Origin: Cnuella takakiae
Lineage (GTDB): Bacteria; Bacteroidota; Bacteroidia; Chitinophagales; Chitinophagaceae
DNA length: 39,213 bases
Assembly: GCF_001953305.1 (NCBI RefSeq)
Contig: NZ_MTFE01000010.1
Location: 5,014,617 to 5,053,829, forward strand
Direction of reading: 5' to 3'
Shown one piece after another: positions 30,626-39,213 of this stretch. The first letter of the stretch is position 1. Every line of letters starts with the position of its first letter. The position numbers and the translations under genes were made by a program. The notes beneath the pieces were generated by a model. It was not told the DNA's origin, made no database searches, and saw only the letters and a program-made list of their open reading frames with translations.

Positions 30626-31540
30626 TTATCCCATGCTTACCCCACCCCGCCAGGCCACAGGCGTTACCTGTGCATGCTTACGGAAGAAATTGCTGAAATG
30701 GGCCGGCTCTTCAAAGCCCAGGCAATAGCTTATTTCAGCAATGTTCCAGTCGGTGTGTTTGAGCAGGGCCATGGCTTCAGCCGTCAGCCGCTCGGCGATC
30801 TGCTCGGTAGTGGTTTTGCCGGTAACAGTCTTGACGGCCCGGTTGAGGTGGTTGGTATGTACGTGCAGCTTTTCGGCATAGTCGCGGGCACTGCGCAGGG
30901 AGAGCTGTTGCGCCGGCGTTTCAATGGGAAACTGCCGCTCCAGCAGTTCGGCAAACAGGGCCGCAATGCGGGCATTGCCATCGGCATGCTGGTAGAGGGT
31001 TTCGGAGGGTTGCAACTTCAGGGCGCTGTGGTGCATTTCCATCAGGTAGTTGCGGATCAGGTCAAATTTAAAGGTGTAGTCGCCGCCCATTTCGGTGAGC
31101 ATTTTTTGAAAGATGGCGCTCACCGCCGCATCGCCAACCGCGTCGAGCATATAGGCAGGCTTGCCGCCCGGTGCATACATGGGCAGGGAGCGCAGGCTGC
31201 CCCGCATGTGCTCGCTGAAGAAGGCCTCCTTGAATATGCAAAAATAGCCCGAGGGGTTTTCGGTGAGCGGCTCGAAGGTGTAGGGCACCTGCGGATTGAA
31301 GAACAGGAGGGTGCTGCCGTCCACCTCGATGCTTTTGTCGGCGTAGTGGTAGGCATGGCGGCCGCGCATCAGGGCGATCTTGTAAAAATCACGGCGGCTG
31401 TACACCACCGGTTGGGCATCGGGCAGGTAGCAGTCTTCGAGCCGGAATACATTGAAGTGCCCGAGGTCTTTACGCAGACCTTCGGGCACCTGGTCTAACT
31501 TGCGCTGGTAAAACAGTTCGAGTGTTTCTGTTTCGCTCAT
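30626..31540 (-). CDS. AraC family transcriptional regulator
   Basis: The 304-residue protein has an N-terminal cupin-like sensing half (about 25-130: FYKIALMRGRHAYHYADKSIEVDGSTLLFFNPQVPYTFEP). The C-terminal AraC DNA-binding half (about 205-300) has YAEKLHVHTNHLNRAVK in the first HTH and WNIAEISYCLGFEEPAHFSNFFRKHAQVTP in the second. It follows an SDR gene by 42 bases on the same strand and probably regulates it. The SDR-then-AraC order repeats that at 10.3-12.1 kb, but the two regulators differ clearly in sequence. Confidence 0.93.
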   Translation of the reverse strand: MSETETLELFYQRKLDQVPEGLRKDLGHFNVFRLEDCYLPDAQPVVYSRRDFYKIALMRGRHAYHYADKSIEVDGSTLLFFNPQVPYTFEPLTENPSGYFCIFKEAFFSEHMRGSLRSLPMYAPGGKPAYMLDAVGDAAVSAIFQKMLTEMGGDYTFKFDLIRNYLMEMHHSALKLQPSETLYQHADGNARIAALFAELLERQFPIETPAQQLSLRSARDYAEKLHVHTNHLNRAVKTVTGKTTTEQIAERLTAEAMALLKHTDWNIAEISYCLGFEEPAHFSNFFRKHAQVTPVAWRGGVSMG

Positions 31541-31582
31541 CTTGTAAAATTAAAACAAGGCGACATCAAAGCTGCGGCATGC

Positions 31583-32437
31583 TCAGGCTTCCGCCATTTC
31601 GAAATTGGTCGATGTCATCAGGGGCCTGTTATCGCTGACTTCCTGTTGCACGGCTGTCATTTTTTGTTCGGCAAGGCTTACCGCATCCGAGCCTAGGAAC
31701 AGGTGGAAAGGCGGCGTGTTCATACCGGCTACTGCAATGAGCACATCGGCGGCTTTGTCGGGGTCGCCGGGCTGGTTGTTATTTATTTGCTGCTGGTGCT
31801 GGAGCTGCACGTCGCGCACATTCTGGTATTCCGGCAGTTCCTGCTTGGGTGTAAGCAGCGAGCTGCCTTCCAGGAAATTGGTGCGGAAATAACCAGGCAT
31901 TACCAACGTGGTGTGGATGCCAAAAGGTGCTGCCTCATGCAGGAGTCCTTCGCTAAAGCCGTGCACCGCAAACTTGGTTGCGCAGTAAATGCCAAAGCCG
32001 GGGAAGCCGCCATTGAAACCACCAATGGATGCAATGTTGAAAATATGGCCGCTTCTTTGCCGCCGCAGTTGCGGCAGTGCCTGGCGGATGATATTGAGGG
32101 CACCAAACACGTTTACGTCAAAATTGGCGCGGGCTTCGACATCGCTCAGTTCCTCCAGGGCGCCTACCAGGCCATAGCCGGCATTGTTCACCACCACATC
32201 AAGCGAACCAAAATGATCGATAGTTAAATGGATAGCCCGCTGTACATCTGTTTCATTGAGCAGGTCAAGTGCCAGGGGCAGGAAGTTGCTATTGTCTGTG
32301 CCAACGGCGGTTTTCAGGCTGTCCAACGTGCGGGAGGTAGCGGCCACCTTGTAGCCCTGGGTCAATAATTTCTGCACCAAAGCCAGGCCCAGTCCCTTGG
32401 AAGCGCCGGTAACAAACCATACTTTTTGCTGATTCAT
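31583..32437 (-). CDS. Classical short-chain dehydrogenase/reductase
   Basis: The 284-residue start is the ATG complement at 32435-32437 (MNQQKVWFVTGASKGLG). The cofactor motif is TGASKGLG (10-17). Other marks are NNAG at 84-87, a serine in FNIASIGG (S137) and Y151-CAT-K155. The sequence AATSRTL after the second strand has Ser-Arg, often linked with NADP use. The C-terminal part carries LVMPGYFRTNFL, as in many SDRs on aromatic or alkyl substrates. The frame continues upstream to 32815 but without homology. Just upstream a CATCTTTG box (32457-32464, minus strand) could be the -7 element. It is first in an operon with the AraC gene. Confidence 0.93.
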   Translation of the reverse strand: MNQQKVWFVTGASKGLGLALVQKLLTQGYKVAATSRTLDSLKTAVGTDNSNFLPLALDLLNETDVQRAIHLTIDHFGSLDVVVNNAGYGLVGALEELSDVEARANFDVNVFGALNIIRQALPQLRRQRSGHIFNIASIGGFNGGFPGFGIYCATKFAVHGFSEGLLHEAAPFGIHTTLVMPGYFRTNFLEGSSLLTPKQELPEYQNVRDVQLQHQQQINNNQPGDPDKAADVLIAVAGMNTPPFHLFLGSDAVSLAEQKMTAVQQEVSDNRPLMTSTNFEMAEA

Positions 32438-32657
32438 GTTGTTTGATTTTGTTGCACAAAGATGGTATCGGCAGGCGCCCCCGCTGTTGCGCTCTTCAAA
32501 CGGATGCTTGCAAAATTCAAACAATGCATTGGCTGGAGGACGAGCGTATTGGAGGACGTGCCGGGTGCAAAAAGTTAACAGGCAAAAACAGCATCCCTCC
32601 GCTGGAACCGCCACTTTTGTTTTTGTCTTCTGCCGGCATCCAATAACTGGTACACTC

Positions 32658-33551
32658 CTACGGCACTTCCACCACCGCCCAGTTATTGCTGCGGCGGCTC
32701 CACACAATGGCATAGTCCTTTCCGTGCTGTAGCCGGTAGGTGCGGGCACGGGCATCGTTGCCAAAGCGCAGCCAGCCATAGTTATACACTTCAAACTTGA
32801 ACACAAAGGGTTCACCCACTTTGATCGGGGCCTCGTTATAGGTGCGGCCGTCGTCGGAAAGGTAGACGGTCATATTGTTATTGCCATACAGCGAGAGGTA
32901 GATCCAGGATGCATCGTTGCCGGTGGGTGGTGCCTGTGGCTGTGTTTGCGGTTGGGTGTTGGGAAGATTGGTGCGGGGCGGTGTATTGGTGGTGTTGCCA
33001 TTGGCGCCGTTCCAGCCCTGGGCAATGGCAGCCAGCCGGTCGGCGCGGGCGGGGTGCGAAGCAGAGCCGCGGGTAGAGGCGATCTTTTCCATGGCAGCGC
33101 GGGCTTCAGCGAGCGAGGCACCCAGCTTTGCCATTACAAAGCCCGAGAAATAATCAGCTTCCAGCTCCTTGGGTGGCGTGCTGCCCTGCTGGTCTACCAC
33201 GTGGTTGCGATAGTGGTGCCCCATCTCATGTGCCAGTACCGATATGGATGCCCAGCGGGTGCTGGCATAGGCATCGAGGTTTTCCAGGAAGTTGTTGTCG
33301 TACACAATATAGCGCTGGTTGCGGATGATGGTAGCGTAGGCGTTGTTGATACCGTTCTGCTCGCGCAGCTGGAAGTTCTCCTGCCAGTTGATTTGCTCAA
33401 GCATATTGCGGATATAGCCTTCCGCCTCGTATACCGAACTGAAATTGGAACGGGTGGAAGCCGGTGGAATGATGATGCCGCACTGGTTTACGCGCTGGGC
33501 GCCGGCAAGGAAGGAGATGAACAGGGTAAGGAGGAGCAAGCCTGGTTTCAT
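32658..33551 (-). CDS. Secreted M48-like zinc metalloprotease
   Basis: The 297-residue protein starts with a signal peptide (MKPGLLLLTLFISFLAGA-Q). The zinc site is H108-E-M-G-H112 (VLAHEMGHHYRNH), and the third ligand lies in KELEADYFSG (E131, D133 region), an M48-type gluzincin arrangement. Residues 195-215 are a Thr/Pro/Gln-rich linker (NTPPRTNLPNTQPQTQPQ). The C-terminal part (about 215-297) is beta-rich (IYLSLYGNNNMTVYLSDDGRTYNEAPIKVGE) and may bind ligand or surface. No transmembrane helix follows, so the enzyme should be soluble in the periplasm or outside. Substrate unknown. The gap 32438-32657 ahead of the next gene has no feature. Confidence 0.88.
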   Translation of the reverse strand: MKPGLLLLTLFISFLAGAQRVNQCGIIIPPASTRSNFSSVYEAEGYIRNMLEQINWQENFQLREQNGINNAYATIIRNQRYIVYDNNFLENLDAYASTRWASISVLAHEMGHHYRNHVVDQQGSTPPKELEADYFSGFVMAKLGASLAEARAAMEKIASTRGSASHPARADRLAAIAQGWNGANGNTTNTPPRTNLPNTQPQTQPQAPPTGNDASWIYLSLYGNNNMTVYLSDDGRTYNEAPIKVGEPFVFKFEVYNYGWLRFGNDARARTYRLQHGKDYAIVWSRRSNNWAVVEVP

Positions 33552-33808
33552 GGTAATGATGTTTTCAGATCCACGACGGTATGTGCCGACATCTTTTCAA
33601 TAAATAAGCCAGGGTCCGGTGCTGCGCCAGTGATCCGGTAATGGTTTGAAACTAACAGAAAGAAAAGCTTAATGATCTACACGGTGGGCCGCGGAAGGCA
33701 CCCGGAAAAGACAGGCTGTGCATTGCCCCGAGCAGTACCGTATTCATCTGCAGCTTTTGATCAAACCGGTGTTTTGTGACTCACCTGCGGAATCACGCTC
33801 CAGCTCGT

Positions 33809-33852
33809 GTTGTTGGGCCAAAGCACCGATACCGCACCTTGGCACCAACAAC
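33809..33852. repeat. Family D repeat, short hairpin copy
   Basis: GTTGTTGG (33809-33816) and CCAACAAC (33845-33852) are perfect inverted ends, followed by GGC as in the full copies. The interior is shortened to 28 bases. In the gap 33552-34185 composition shifts to AT-rich just after this copy, and a TGCGTTTG box at 34090-34097 is a possible -7 element for the next gene. Confidence 0.55.
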
Positions 33853-34185
33853 GGCAACAATTGCTAATGCGTTCCATTCAAGGCAAAGGCATCTTGATTT
33901 ACTACTGGCAGGTTCGTACAAGCGATACAAAATGAGCTTTTGCAGGGAACAATCTTCCTGGTTTTCCGACTTACTTTCAATTGTACTACTCTTTACTGAT
34001 TTGGATGGGCAATCAGTATAAAGTACTATGTTTCAATTGCTTTATATTGCCTTAATCTGGTGTCATTGGCAGCATTGCAGGGTTTTAGATGCGTTTGCCC
34101 TGCCCTTCCACTTGCATATTATAATAATTTTTATTATTTAGTAACCCTGCGAATCAAACACCAGAGCACAACCAAACCTATTGCA

Positions 34186-37100
34186 ATGAGGACCACCTTC
34201 CTACTACTGTCCATCTTGGGTTTTTTCCAGTTTTATACAGTAAACGCTCAAACCGGCATATACATTAACGAAGCAATGGGTTCGAACAGAAACACCATTG
34301 CCGATAGTACAGGTTCATTTGAGGACTGGCTTGAATTGTATAACCCAACCAGCAATGCCAGGCCATTAAATGGATATTATGTCACAAACGATATTACCAA
34401 GCCACAATTGTTTCGATTGTCGGGCAATTTGCAGATCCCTGCACGTGGGTATATACTACTTTGGGCAAGCAAAGACACGACCCGCGGCAAAACGCACCTG
34501 CCTTTTAAAATTTCATCCTCGGGAGAGCGCTTATATCTTTTTGCACCCGACGGCAACACGCTTGTGGACTCTTTAGCGCTTGACGAACAGAAAACGGACG
34601 TATCGTATGGCAGGACCAAAGACGGATCGACAACCTTTGGCTTTTTTGCTGCACCTACGCCCCGTTCAACCAACAATAATGCAACCGTTTATTTAGGAAT
34701 TCTAAACCCTCCGGTTTTTTCACAACCTGCTGGTTTCTACGGAAGCGCATTTTCACTAAGCATTACGTCTGACGATCCTGCCGTAAAGATTGTATACACA
34801 ACCGATGGATCCCTCCCTCATGCGGGCAATATCAATGGAACCGTGTACCGATATAAAAATAAATACCAACAACAACCTACCGATCCTGTAGGGCCTTTTT
34901 TACTTGACTCTTTTAAATCATTCAACTATGTAAACCCTATAAACGTAAAAGATGCATCTGCCAATCCCAACAAACTTTCGCTTAAATCCGCCACTTATGA
35001 GAACACTTATTCATACGCTCCTGCCACACTTATAAACAAGGGAACTGTTGTGCGTGCCGTAGCCACAAAAGACGGCTACATTCCCAGCGAGATTACGACA
35101 GCCACTTACTTTGTTACACCCGGCGGAACCAACAAATACAACCTGCCTGTGCTGTCCATAACGCTGCCGGAAAATTATCTATTTAGCTGGGATAGCGGTA
35201 TGTACAACGCAGGTGCCGATTTTGAAAAATGGAGGACACTCAACCCTACAGCTACACCTAATGGCGGCACTCCTGCCAACTACAATACGAAGGAAACAGA
35301 ATTTCCGGCGAGTTTCGAACTGTTCCTTGCAAATGCTACAACGCTTCAGCTACAGACCAACGTGGGCTTAACCGGCAACGGAGGTTACAGCAGACGGTAT
35401 GGCCAAAAAGCTTTGCGGATCTATTTTAGAAAAAGTTATGGCGCTTCAGATTTGAACTACAAGATATTTACTGATTTGCCCTATACAAACTATGAACGCC
35501 TGGTACTTAGCAATGCAGGTCAGGATATGCCAACTGCCCACATGCGGGATATGGTGGCGCAAGCCTGTGTAAAACATTTAAACGTTGGAACACAGCACCA
35601 GCAGCCTGCTGTTGCATTTGTGAATGGTGAATTTTGGGGACTTTATAACATCAGGCAACGGTACGATGATAATCACTTCAAGCAAATCTGGGGCATAGAT
35701 CCGGATTCACTCGATCTTATTTATAACCGTTCGGAAGTTAAGTATGGCACCAGCACCGCCATACTCAACCTCCGTAGTTTCTTCACAGCAAATGATCTGT
35801 CCGTCACAGAGAATTATCAAAAAGTTCAGACGATGATGGATATTGATAATTTTATCGATTATCAGCTTGCAGAAATATTCTTAGGCAACAGGGATTGGCC
35901 TGCAAACAATACCTACTGTTATCGCAAACGGGTGCCCTTTACGCCTGGTGCCCCTCCTGGCCAAGATGGCCGTTTCCGTTGGGCACTCAACGATATGGAT
36001 CACACATTTGGCCTGTACTCATCCGGATGGGTTGGGTATAACATGCTTGCATGGGCAACCGGCTCCAGTACAGATGGCAATCCATCTGCATGGGCAACAG
36101 ATATGCTTAGAAAACTGCTAACTAATACAGAATTCAGAAATAAATTTATTACCCGATATGCAGATCTGCTGAATACTACTTTCCTGCCTGTAAATATTAA
36201 TAGGGTGACTAATTCTTATCGCGACCTCCTCTCTCCTCATATTGTGGAACATATACAAAGATGGAGGAATCCTGCAAGCGCAACATCATGGAATACATTG
36301 GTTAACAACATGATAAAATATGCAGATCAGCGCCCGTCTTATGCACGCCAGCACATACGTTCCCAATTTTCCTTAAATACGGAGCAACAGTTGACCATCA
36401 ATGTTTCGGATACTGCTCAGGGTTTTACTTCCGTAAATACCATTGATATAACGCCTGTTGTTACAGGCATACCTCAAAATACCTATCCGTGGACCGGCTC
36501 CTACTATCAGGAGGTGCCTGTGACGTTGGTGGCAAAACCAAAACCCGGGTACAGCTTCGTGGGTTGGGCCGGAGACTCCACGAGCACAAAAGACACATTA
36601 AAAGTCACACTGGACAGAGCAAAATCCTTTACGGCCATATTCCAAAGCAAGTCGGTAACCGAAAGCGGTAAGGTGATTACTTATTGGCACTTTAATACTT
36701 TACCAAGTACCTCAACTATAGCAGCTGCCGATGCGGATACATCGTTAACGGGAAGGTCCGTGATAACATACCCGGGGACCGGAGCAGGTTATATGGACCG
36801 GACCACGGGAAGCGCTGTTAATGCGCAATTTAATCAGCCGCTTGGTTACTCCCTACGGGTGCGCAACCCTGCTTCAACACGATACCTGCTGATGAGTACG
36901 CCAACCACAGGGTATAAAAACATCATACTGAAGTATGCCACTGTCCGAACCACTAGCGGTGCAGAATACCAACGGATTTTGTACACCAATGATGTTACCA
37001 ATGCCAATGTTGAGTGGAAATTGAAAGCGGATAGCATTGTTGTTCCATCACCAGACACAGCTCCTTATGGATTGCAAAGCTTTGACTTTTCAACAGATGC

Positions 37101-39213
37101 AAACACAGCCAACAATGCAAAGTTTGCCATAAAAATTGAGTTCTTTGGTAATAATGCTGCCGGCACAAGTGGCAACAACCGTTTCGACAACATGACGATC
37201 AGCGGCGTCGCCTTAAACAGCCAGGATTTTCCGACCGTATCTGTTTCAAGCGATAGAGACAATGTGTGCTCAAACAGCAAAATCACGTTTACTGCGAAAA
37301 CAACCAATGCAGGTGTATCTCCTACCTTTCAATGGATAAAGAATGACGTCAATGTGGGAACAAACCAAAGTACATTTGTGGATAGCAGTTTTCAAGATGG
37401 GGATGTCATTTTTTGCACGCTTACATTTAACAACACCACCCTCACAAGCAATAAAGTTTTCATTACTGTTTCTTCCAGCAATTTAGGCATCGCTAGTTTA
37501 ACCAAAAACGCTCCGTCTGCATGTGGTATAAACGATGGCGATATCACCATAAATCAATCAGGTGGCGTTGCACCATTCAGTTACAGCTTAAACAATGTTG
37601 ATTACGCTACGTCCAACTTATTTCCAAACCTTGAAGCGGGTAATTACACAACGTACGTGAAAGATGCAAAAGGTTGTATTGCTTCGCTGAGTGATGTACT
37701 TATGGTAACTCCGGCACTAAACATTACACTGAATAAAACATCTACTTCGGCATGCGGCGGCAATCTGGGCGAAATCACTATAAATGTAACAGGCGGCACC
37801 GCTCCTTATGTATATAGCCTCAATGGTGTAGATTACGTCACATCAAATGTGTTTAGCAACCTTGCAGCTGGAACTTATACAGCTTATGTAATGGATGCGG
37901 ATAATTGTGTTGCCTCAATAACTGATATACTTGCCAATGCTTCGGAACTAGTGATTACAAGCATTACTAAAGTTGATCCTTCGAACTGCGCCAACAACGG
38001 CAGCATAACTATCAACTCATCGGGTGGCATCTCGCCATTCAAGTACAGTTTGGATGGGGTGAATTATGTTACTTCCAATGTGTTTGGCAATCTTGCTGCA
38101 GGAACCTATACTGCATACGTGAAGGATGCTAACGGGTGCACTACTTTGTTTACTGACGTGCTTTCAAAACTTTCCTCATCCGTTGAGATCTTAGATTTGA
38201 TAAAGACTTCAGCTACATCGTGCGGAAATGATGGCAGCATAGAGATCGTTAATTCCGGAGGCTATTCACCTTTTCAATATAGCTTAAACAATGGCGAGTA
38301 TATTACTGAAAGCAAATTCAACAATCTTTCAGCAGGAACATATACAGCTTATATAAAAGATGCCCATGGCTGTATTGATTCGCTTACCACAATCCTCGAA
38401 AAAACTCCGCCCATTGTAATTTCATTAAAAAAATCACCAGTTTCTGCCTGCAGTGATGACGGCATTCTAACCATCATTGGTTCGGGGGGCAGCTCGCCCT
38501 ATGAGTATAGCTTGGATGGCACTGTGTTCTTCCGCGACAAATCATTTTATGATCTTTCGGCAGGCACCTATACGGTTTATGTAAGGGACAGAGATGGCTG
38601 CGTTGCTTCAATAACGGATGTGCTTACCAGAATTCCCCTTGACGTTACAGCAAGCACAACGCCAGCATCGGCTTGCAACGATGACGGCTCCATAACAATC
38701 AATATTTCAGAAGGCACCGCTCCTTACCAGTACAGCCTTAATGGTTTGAATTACTTCACATCCAATGTGTTCAGCAACCTTACTTCAGGCACATACACAG
38801 CTTATGTGAGGGATGCCAATGGCTGTACTGCTTCAACTCCTGTTGTAATTGCCAAGAATGCACCCTTAACTATTACAAGCGTAAGTAAGGAAAATCCTTC
38901 AAACTGCAAGGATGACGGCTCCATAACGATCAATACTTCAGAAGGCACCGCGCCATTCCAGTACAGCCTCAATGGTGTAGATTACGTCACATCCAATGTG
39001 TTCAGTAACCTTGCGGCAGGCAACTATACGGCTTATGTGAAGGATGCAAGAGGCTGTACTGCTTCAGTAGCAACAAGCCTCACTAAAGCGGCAGCAATTG
39101 TGGTCAGTACAAGCAACATATCTGTTTCGGCATGCAGTACAAACGATGGCAAAATCACCATCAACAGGACAGGTGGCAACTCCCCTTTCCTGTATAGCAT
39201 TAATGGTGTGAAC
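34186..39213 (+). CDS. Giant surface protein: lamin-tail, CotH kinase and SprB repeats (right end cut)
   Basis: The frame is open from ATG 34186 to the window edge, 1676 codons with no stop. A signal peptide (MRTTFLLLSILGFFQFYTVNA) is followed by a lamin-tail-like domain (about 22-140, IYINEAMGSN...DWLELYNP), a chitobiase-type domain (175-305, VKIVYTTDGSLP) and a CotH kinase domain (about 320-720) with LNDMDHTFG, the metal-binding D603 and D605. Next are an InlB-like repeat (765-825, GYSFVGWAGDS), a beta-sandwich (825-1010), an Ig/PKD-like domain (1015-1095) and at least eight SprB repeats from about 1105. SprB repeats occur in type IX-secreted gliding adhesins. A C-terminal sorting domain would lie beyond the window. 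CotH kinases phosphorylate protein serines; targets here are unknown. The gene is AT-richer than most of the window. Confidence 0.88.
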   Translation, partial: MRTTFLLLSILGFFQFYTVNAQTGIYINEAMGSNRNTIADSTGSFEDWLELYNPTSNARPLNGYYVTNDITKPQLFRLSGNLQIPARGYILLWASKDTTRGKTHLPFKISSSGERLYLFAPDGNTLVDSLALDEQKTDVSYGRTKDGSTTFGFFAAPTPRSTNNNATVYLGILNPPVFSQPAGFYGSAFSLSITSDDPAVKIVYTTDGSLPHAGNINGTVYRYKNKYQQQPTDPVGPFLLDSFKSFNYVNPINVKDASANPNKLSLKSATYENTYSYAPATLINKGTVVRAVATKDGYIPSEITTATYFVTPGGTNKYNLPVLSITLPENYLFSWDSGMYNAGADFEKWRTLNPTATPNGGTPANYNTKETEFPASFELFLANATTLQLQTNVGLTGNGGYSRRYGQKALRIYFRKSYGASDLNYKIFTDLPYTNYERLVLSNAGQDMPTAHMRDMVAQACVKHLNVGTQHQQPAVAFVNGEFWGLYNIRQRYDDNHFKQIWGIDPDSLDLIYNRSEVKYGTSTAILNLRSFFTANDLSVTENYQKVQTMMDIDNFIDYQLAEIFLGNRDWPANNTYCYRKRVPFTPGAPPGQDGRFRWALNDMDHTFGLYSSGWVGYNMLAWATGSSTDGNPSAWATDMLRKLLTNTEFRNKFITRYADLLNTTFLPVNINRVTNSYRDLLSPHIVEHIQRWRNPASATSWNTLVNNMIKYADQRPSYARQHIRSQFSLNTEQQLTINVSDTAQGFTSVNTIDITPVVTGIPQNTYPWTGSYYQEVPVTLVAKPKPGYSFVGWAGDSTSTKDTLKVTLDRAKSFTAIFQSKSVTESGKVITYWHFNTLPSTSTIAAADADTSLTGRSVITYPGTGAGYMDRTTGSAVNAQFNQPLGYSLRVRNPASTRYLLMSTPTTGYKNIILKYATVRTTSGAEYQRILYTNDVTNANVEWKLKADSIVVPSPDTAPYGLQSFDFSTDANTANNAKFAIKIEFFGNNAAGTSGNNRFDNMTISGVALNSQDFPTVSVSSDRDNVCSNSKITFTAKTTNAGVSPTFQWIKNDVNVGTNQSTFVDSSFQDGDVIFCTLTFNNTTLTSNKVFITVSSSNLGIASLTKNAPSACGINDGDITINQSGGVAPFSYSLNNVDYATSNLFPNLEAGNYTTYVKDAKGCIASLSDVLMVTPALNITLNKTSTSACGGNLGEITINVTGGTAPYVYSLNGVDYVTSNVFSNLAAGTYTAYVMDADNCVASITDILANASELVITSITKVDPSNCANNGSITINSSGGISPFKYSLDGVNYVTSNVFGNLAAGTYTAYVKDANGCTTLFTDVLSKLSSSVEILDLIKTSATSCGNDGSIEIVNSGGYSPFQYSLNNGEYITESKFNNLSAGTYTAYIKDAHGCIDSLTTILEKTPPIVISLKKSPVSACSDDGILTIIGSGGSSPYEYSLDGTVFFRDKSFYDLSAGTYTVYVRDRDGCVASITDVLTRIPLDVTASTTPASACNDDGSITINISEGTAPYQYSLNGLNYFTSNVFSNLTSGTYTAYVRDANGCTASTPVVIAKNAPLTITSVSKENPSNCKDDGSITINTSEGTAPFQYSLNGVDYVTSNVFSNLAAGNYTAYVKDARGCTASVATSLTKAAAIVVSTSNISVSACSTNDGKITINRTGGNSPFLYSINGVN
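37500..39213 (+). repeat. Tandem SprB repeats within the CotH surface protein gene
   Basis: The first cysteine of each unit lies at 37522, 37753, 37987, 38221, 38449, 38674, 38905 and 39133. The period is therefore 75-78 codons, always a multiple of three. Each unit reads roughly C-x-DG-x-ITI, then APFQYSLNGVDY, TSNVFSNLAAGTYTAYV and KDANGC, with a second conserved cysteine. The eighth unit is cut by the window edge. Some unit pairs match closely also at DNA level (about 33 of 36 bases between segments near 37826 and 38977). Confidence 0.9.

Overview
This 39.2-kb window looks like chromosomal DNA of a member of the Bacteroidota, most likely Chitinophagaceae or a close relative. This is inferred from the gene content: SprB-type surface repeats, a CotH surface protein, HxlR/YceI/pirin cassettes, DUF2961, DUF1080 and DUF2306 proteins. 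It also fits the near absence of Shine-Dalgarno sequences and several TAnnTTTG-like -7 boxes. Most genes are GC-rich (39 of 60 bases in one sampled line of the molybdenum hydroxylase gene). I see no rRNA, tRNA, CRISPR array, transposase or phage gene.

Layout. 1-4.7 kb: a secreted DUF5694 protein, a secreted GH172/DUF2961 glycosidase bracketed by two copies of a nested inverted-repeat element, a DUF433/DUF5615 toxin-antitoxin-like pair and a small lipoprotein. 4.8-7.5 kb: a two-gene IorAB-type molybdenum hydroxylase operon closed by a strong terminator. 7.7-10.1 kb: DUF1963, DUF1080 and DUF5655 proteins. 10.3-14.1 kb: an SDR-AraC operon, then a divergent HxlR/SDR pair. 14.5-15.1 kb: a lone GAF protein. 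15.3-18.5 kb: one very AT-rich gene encoding a 1045-residue metallophosphoesterase-STAND (NACHT-like) NTPase, the best candidate for an undescribed defence system. 18.8-24.9 kb: a serine hydrolase, a divergent HxlR / YceI-pirin cassette, a BamA-like barrel and a DUF2306 membrane protein. 25.5-33.6 kb: a serine hydrolase with TPR, an epimerase, a VF530 protein, a DEAD-box helicase, a second SDR-AraC operon and an M48-like metalloprotease. 34.2 kb to the right edge: a giant surface protein (lamin-tail, chitobiase-like, CotH kinase, Ig-like, then at least eight SprB repeats) that runs off the window.

The intergenic DNA is unusually rich in dispersed palindromic repeats. At least four families recur: A, a small hairpin with compensatory changes; B, a GC-rich bulged hairpin; C, nested 160-190 bp inverted repeats; D, about 120-bp elements closed by GTTGTTGG/CCAACAAC. 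They fill nearly every gap longer than 150 bases and, with the HxlR and AraC cassettes, give the region the look of a heavily rearranged accessory segment. Gene functions are family-level assignments from reading the sequence; no database search was run.
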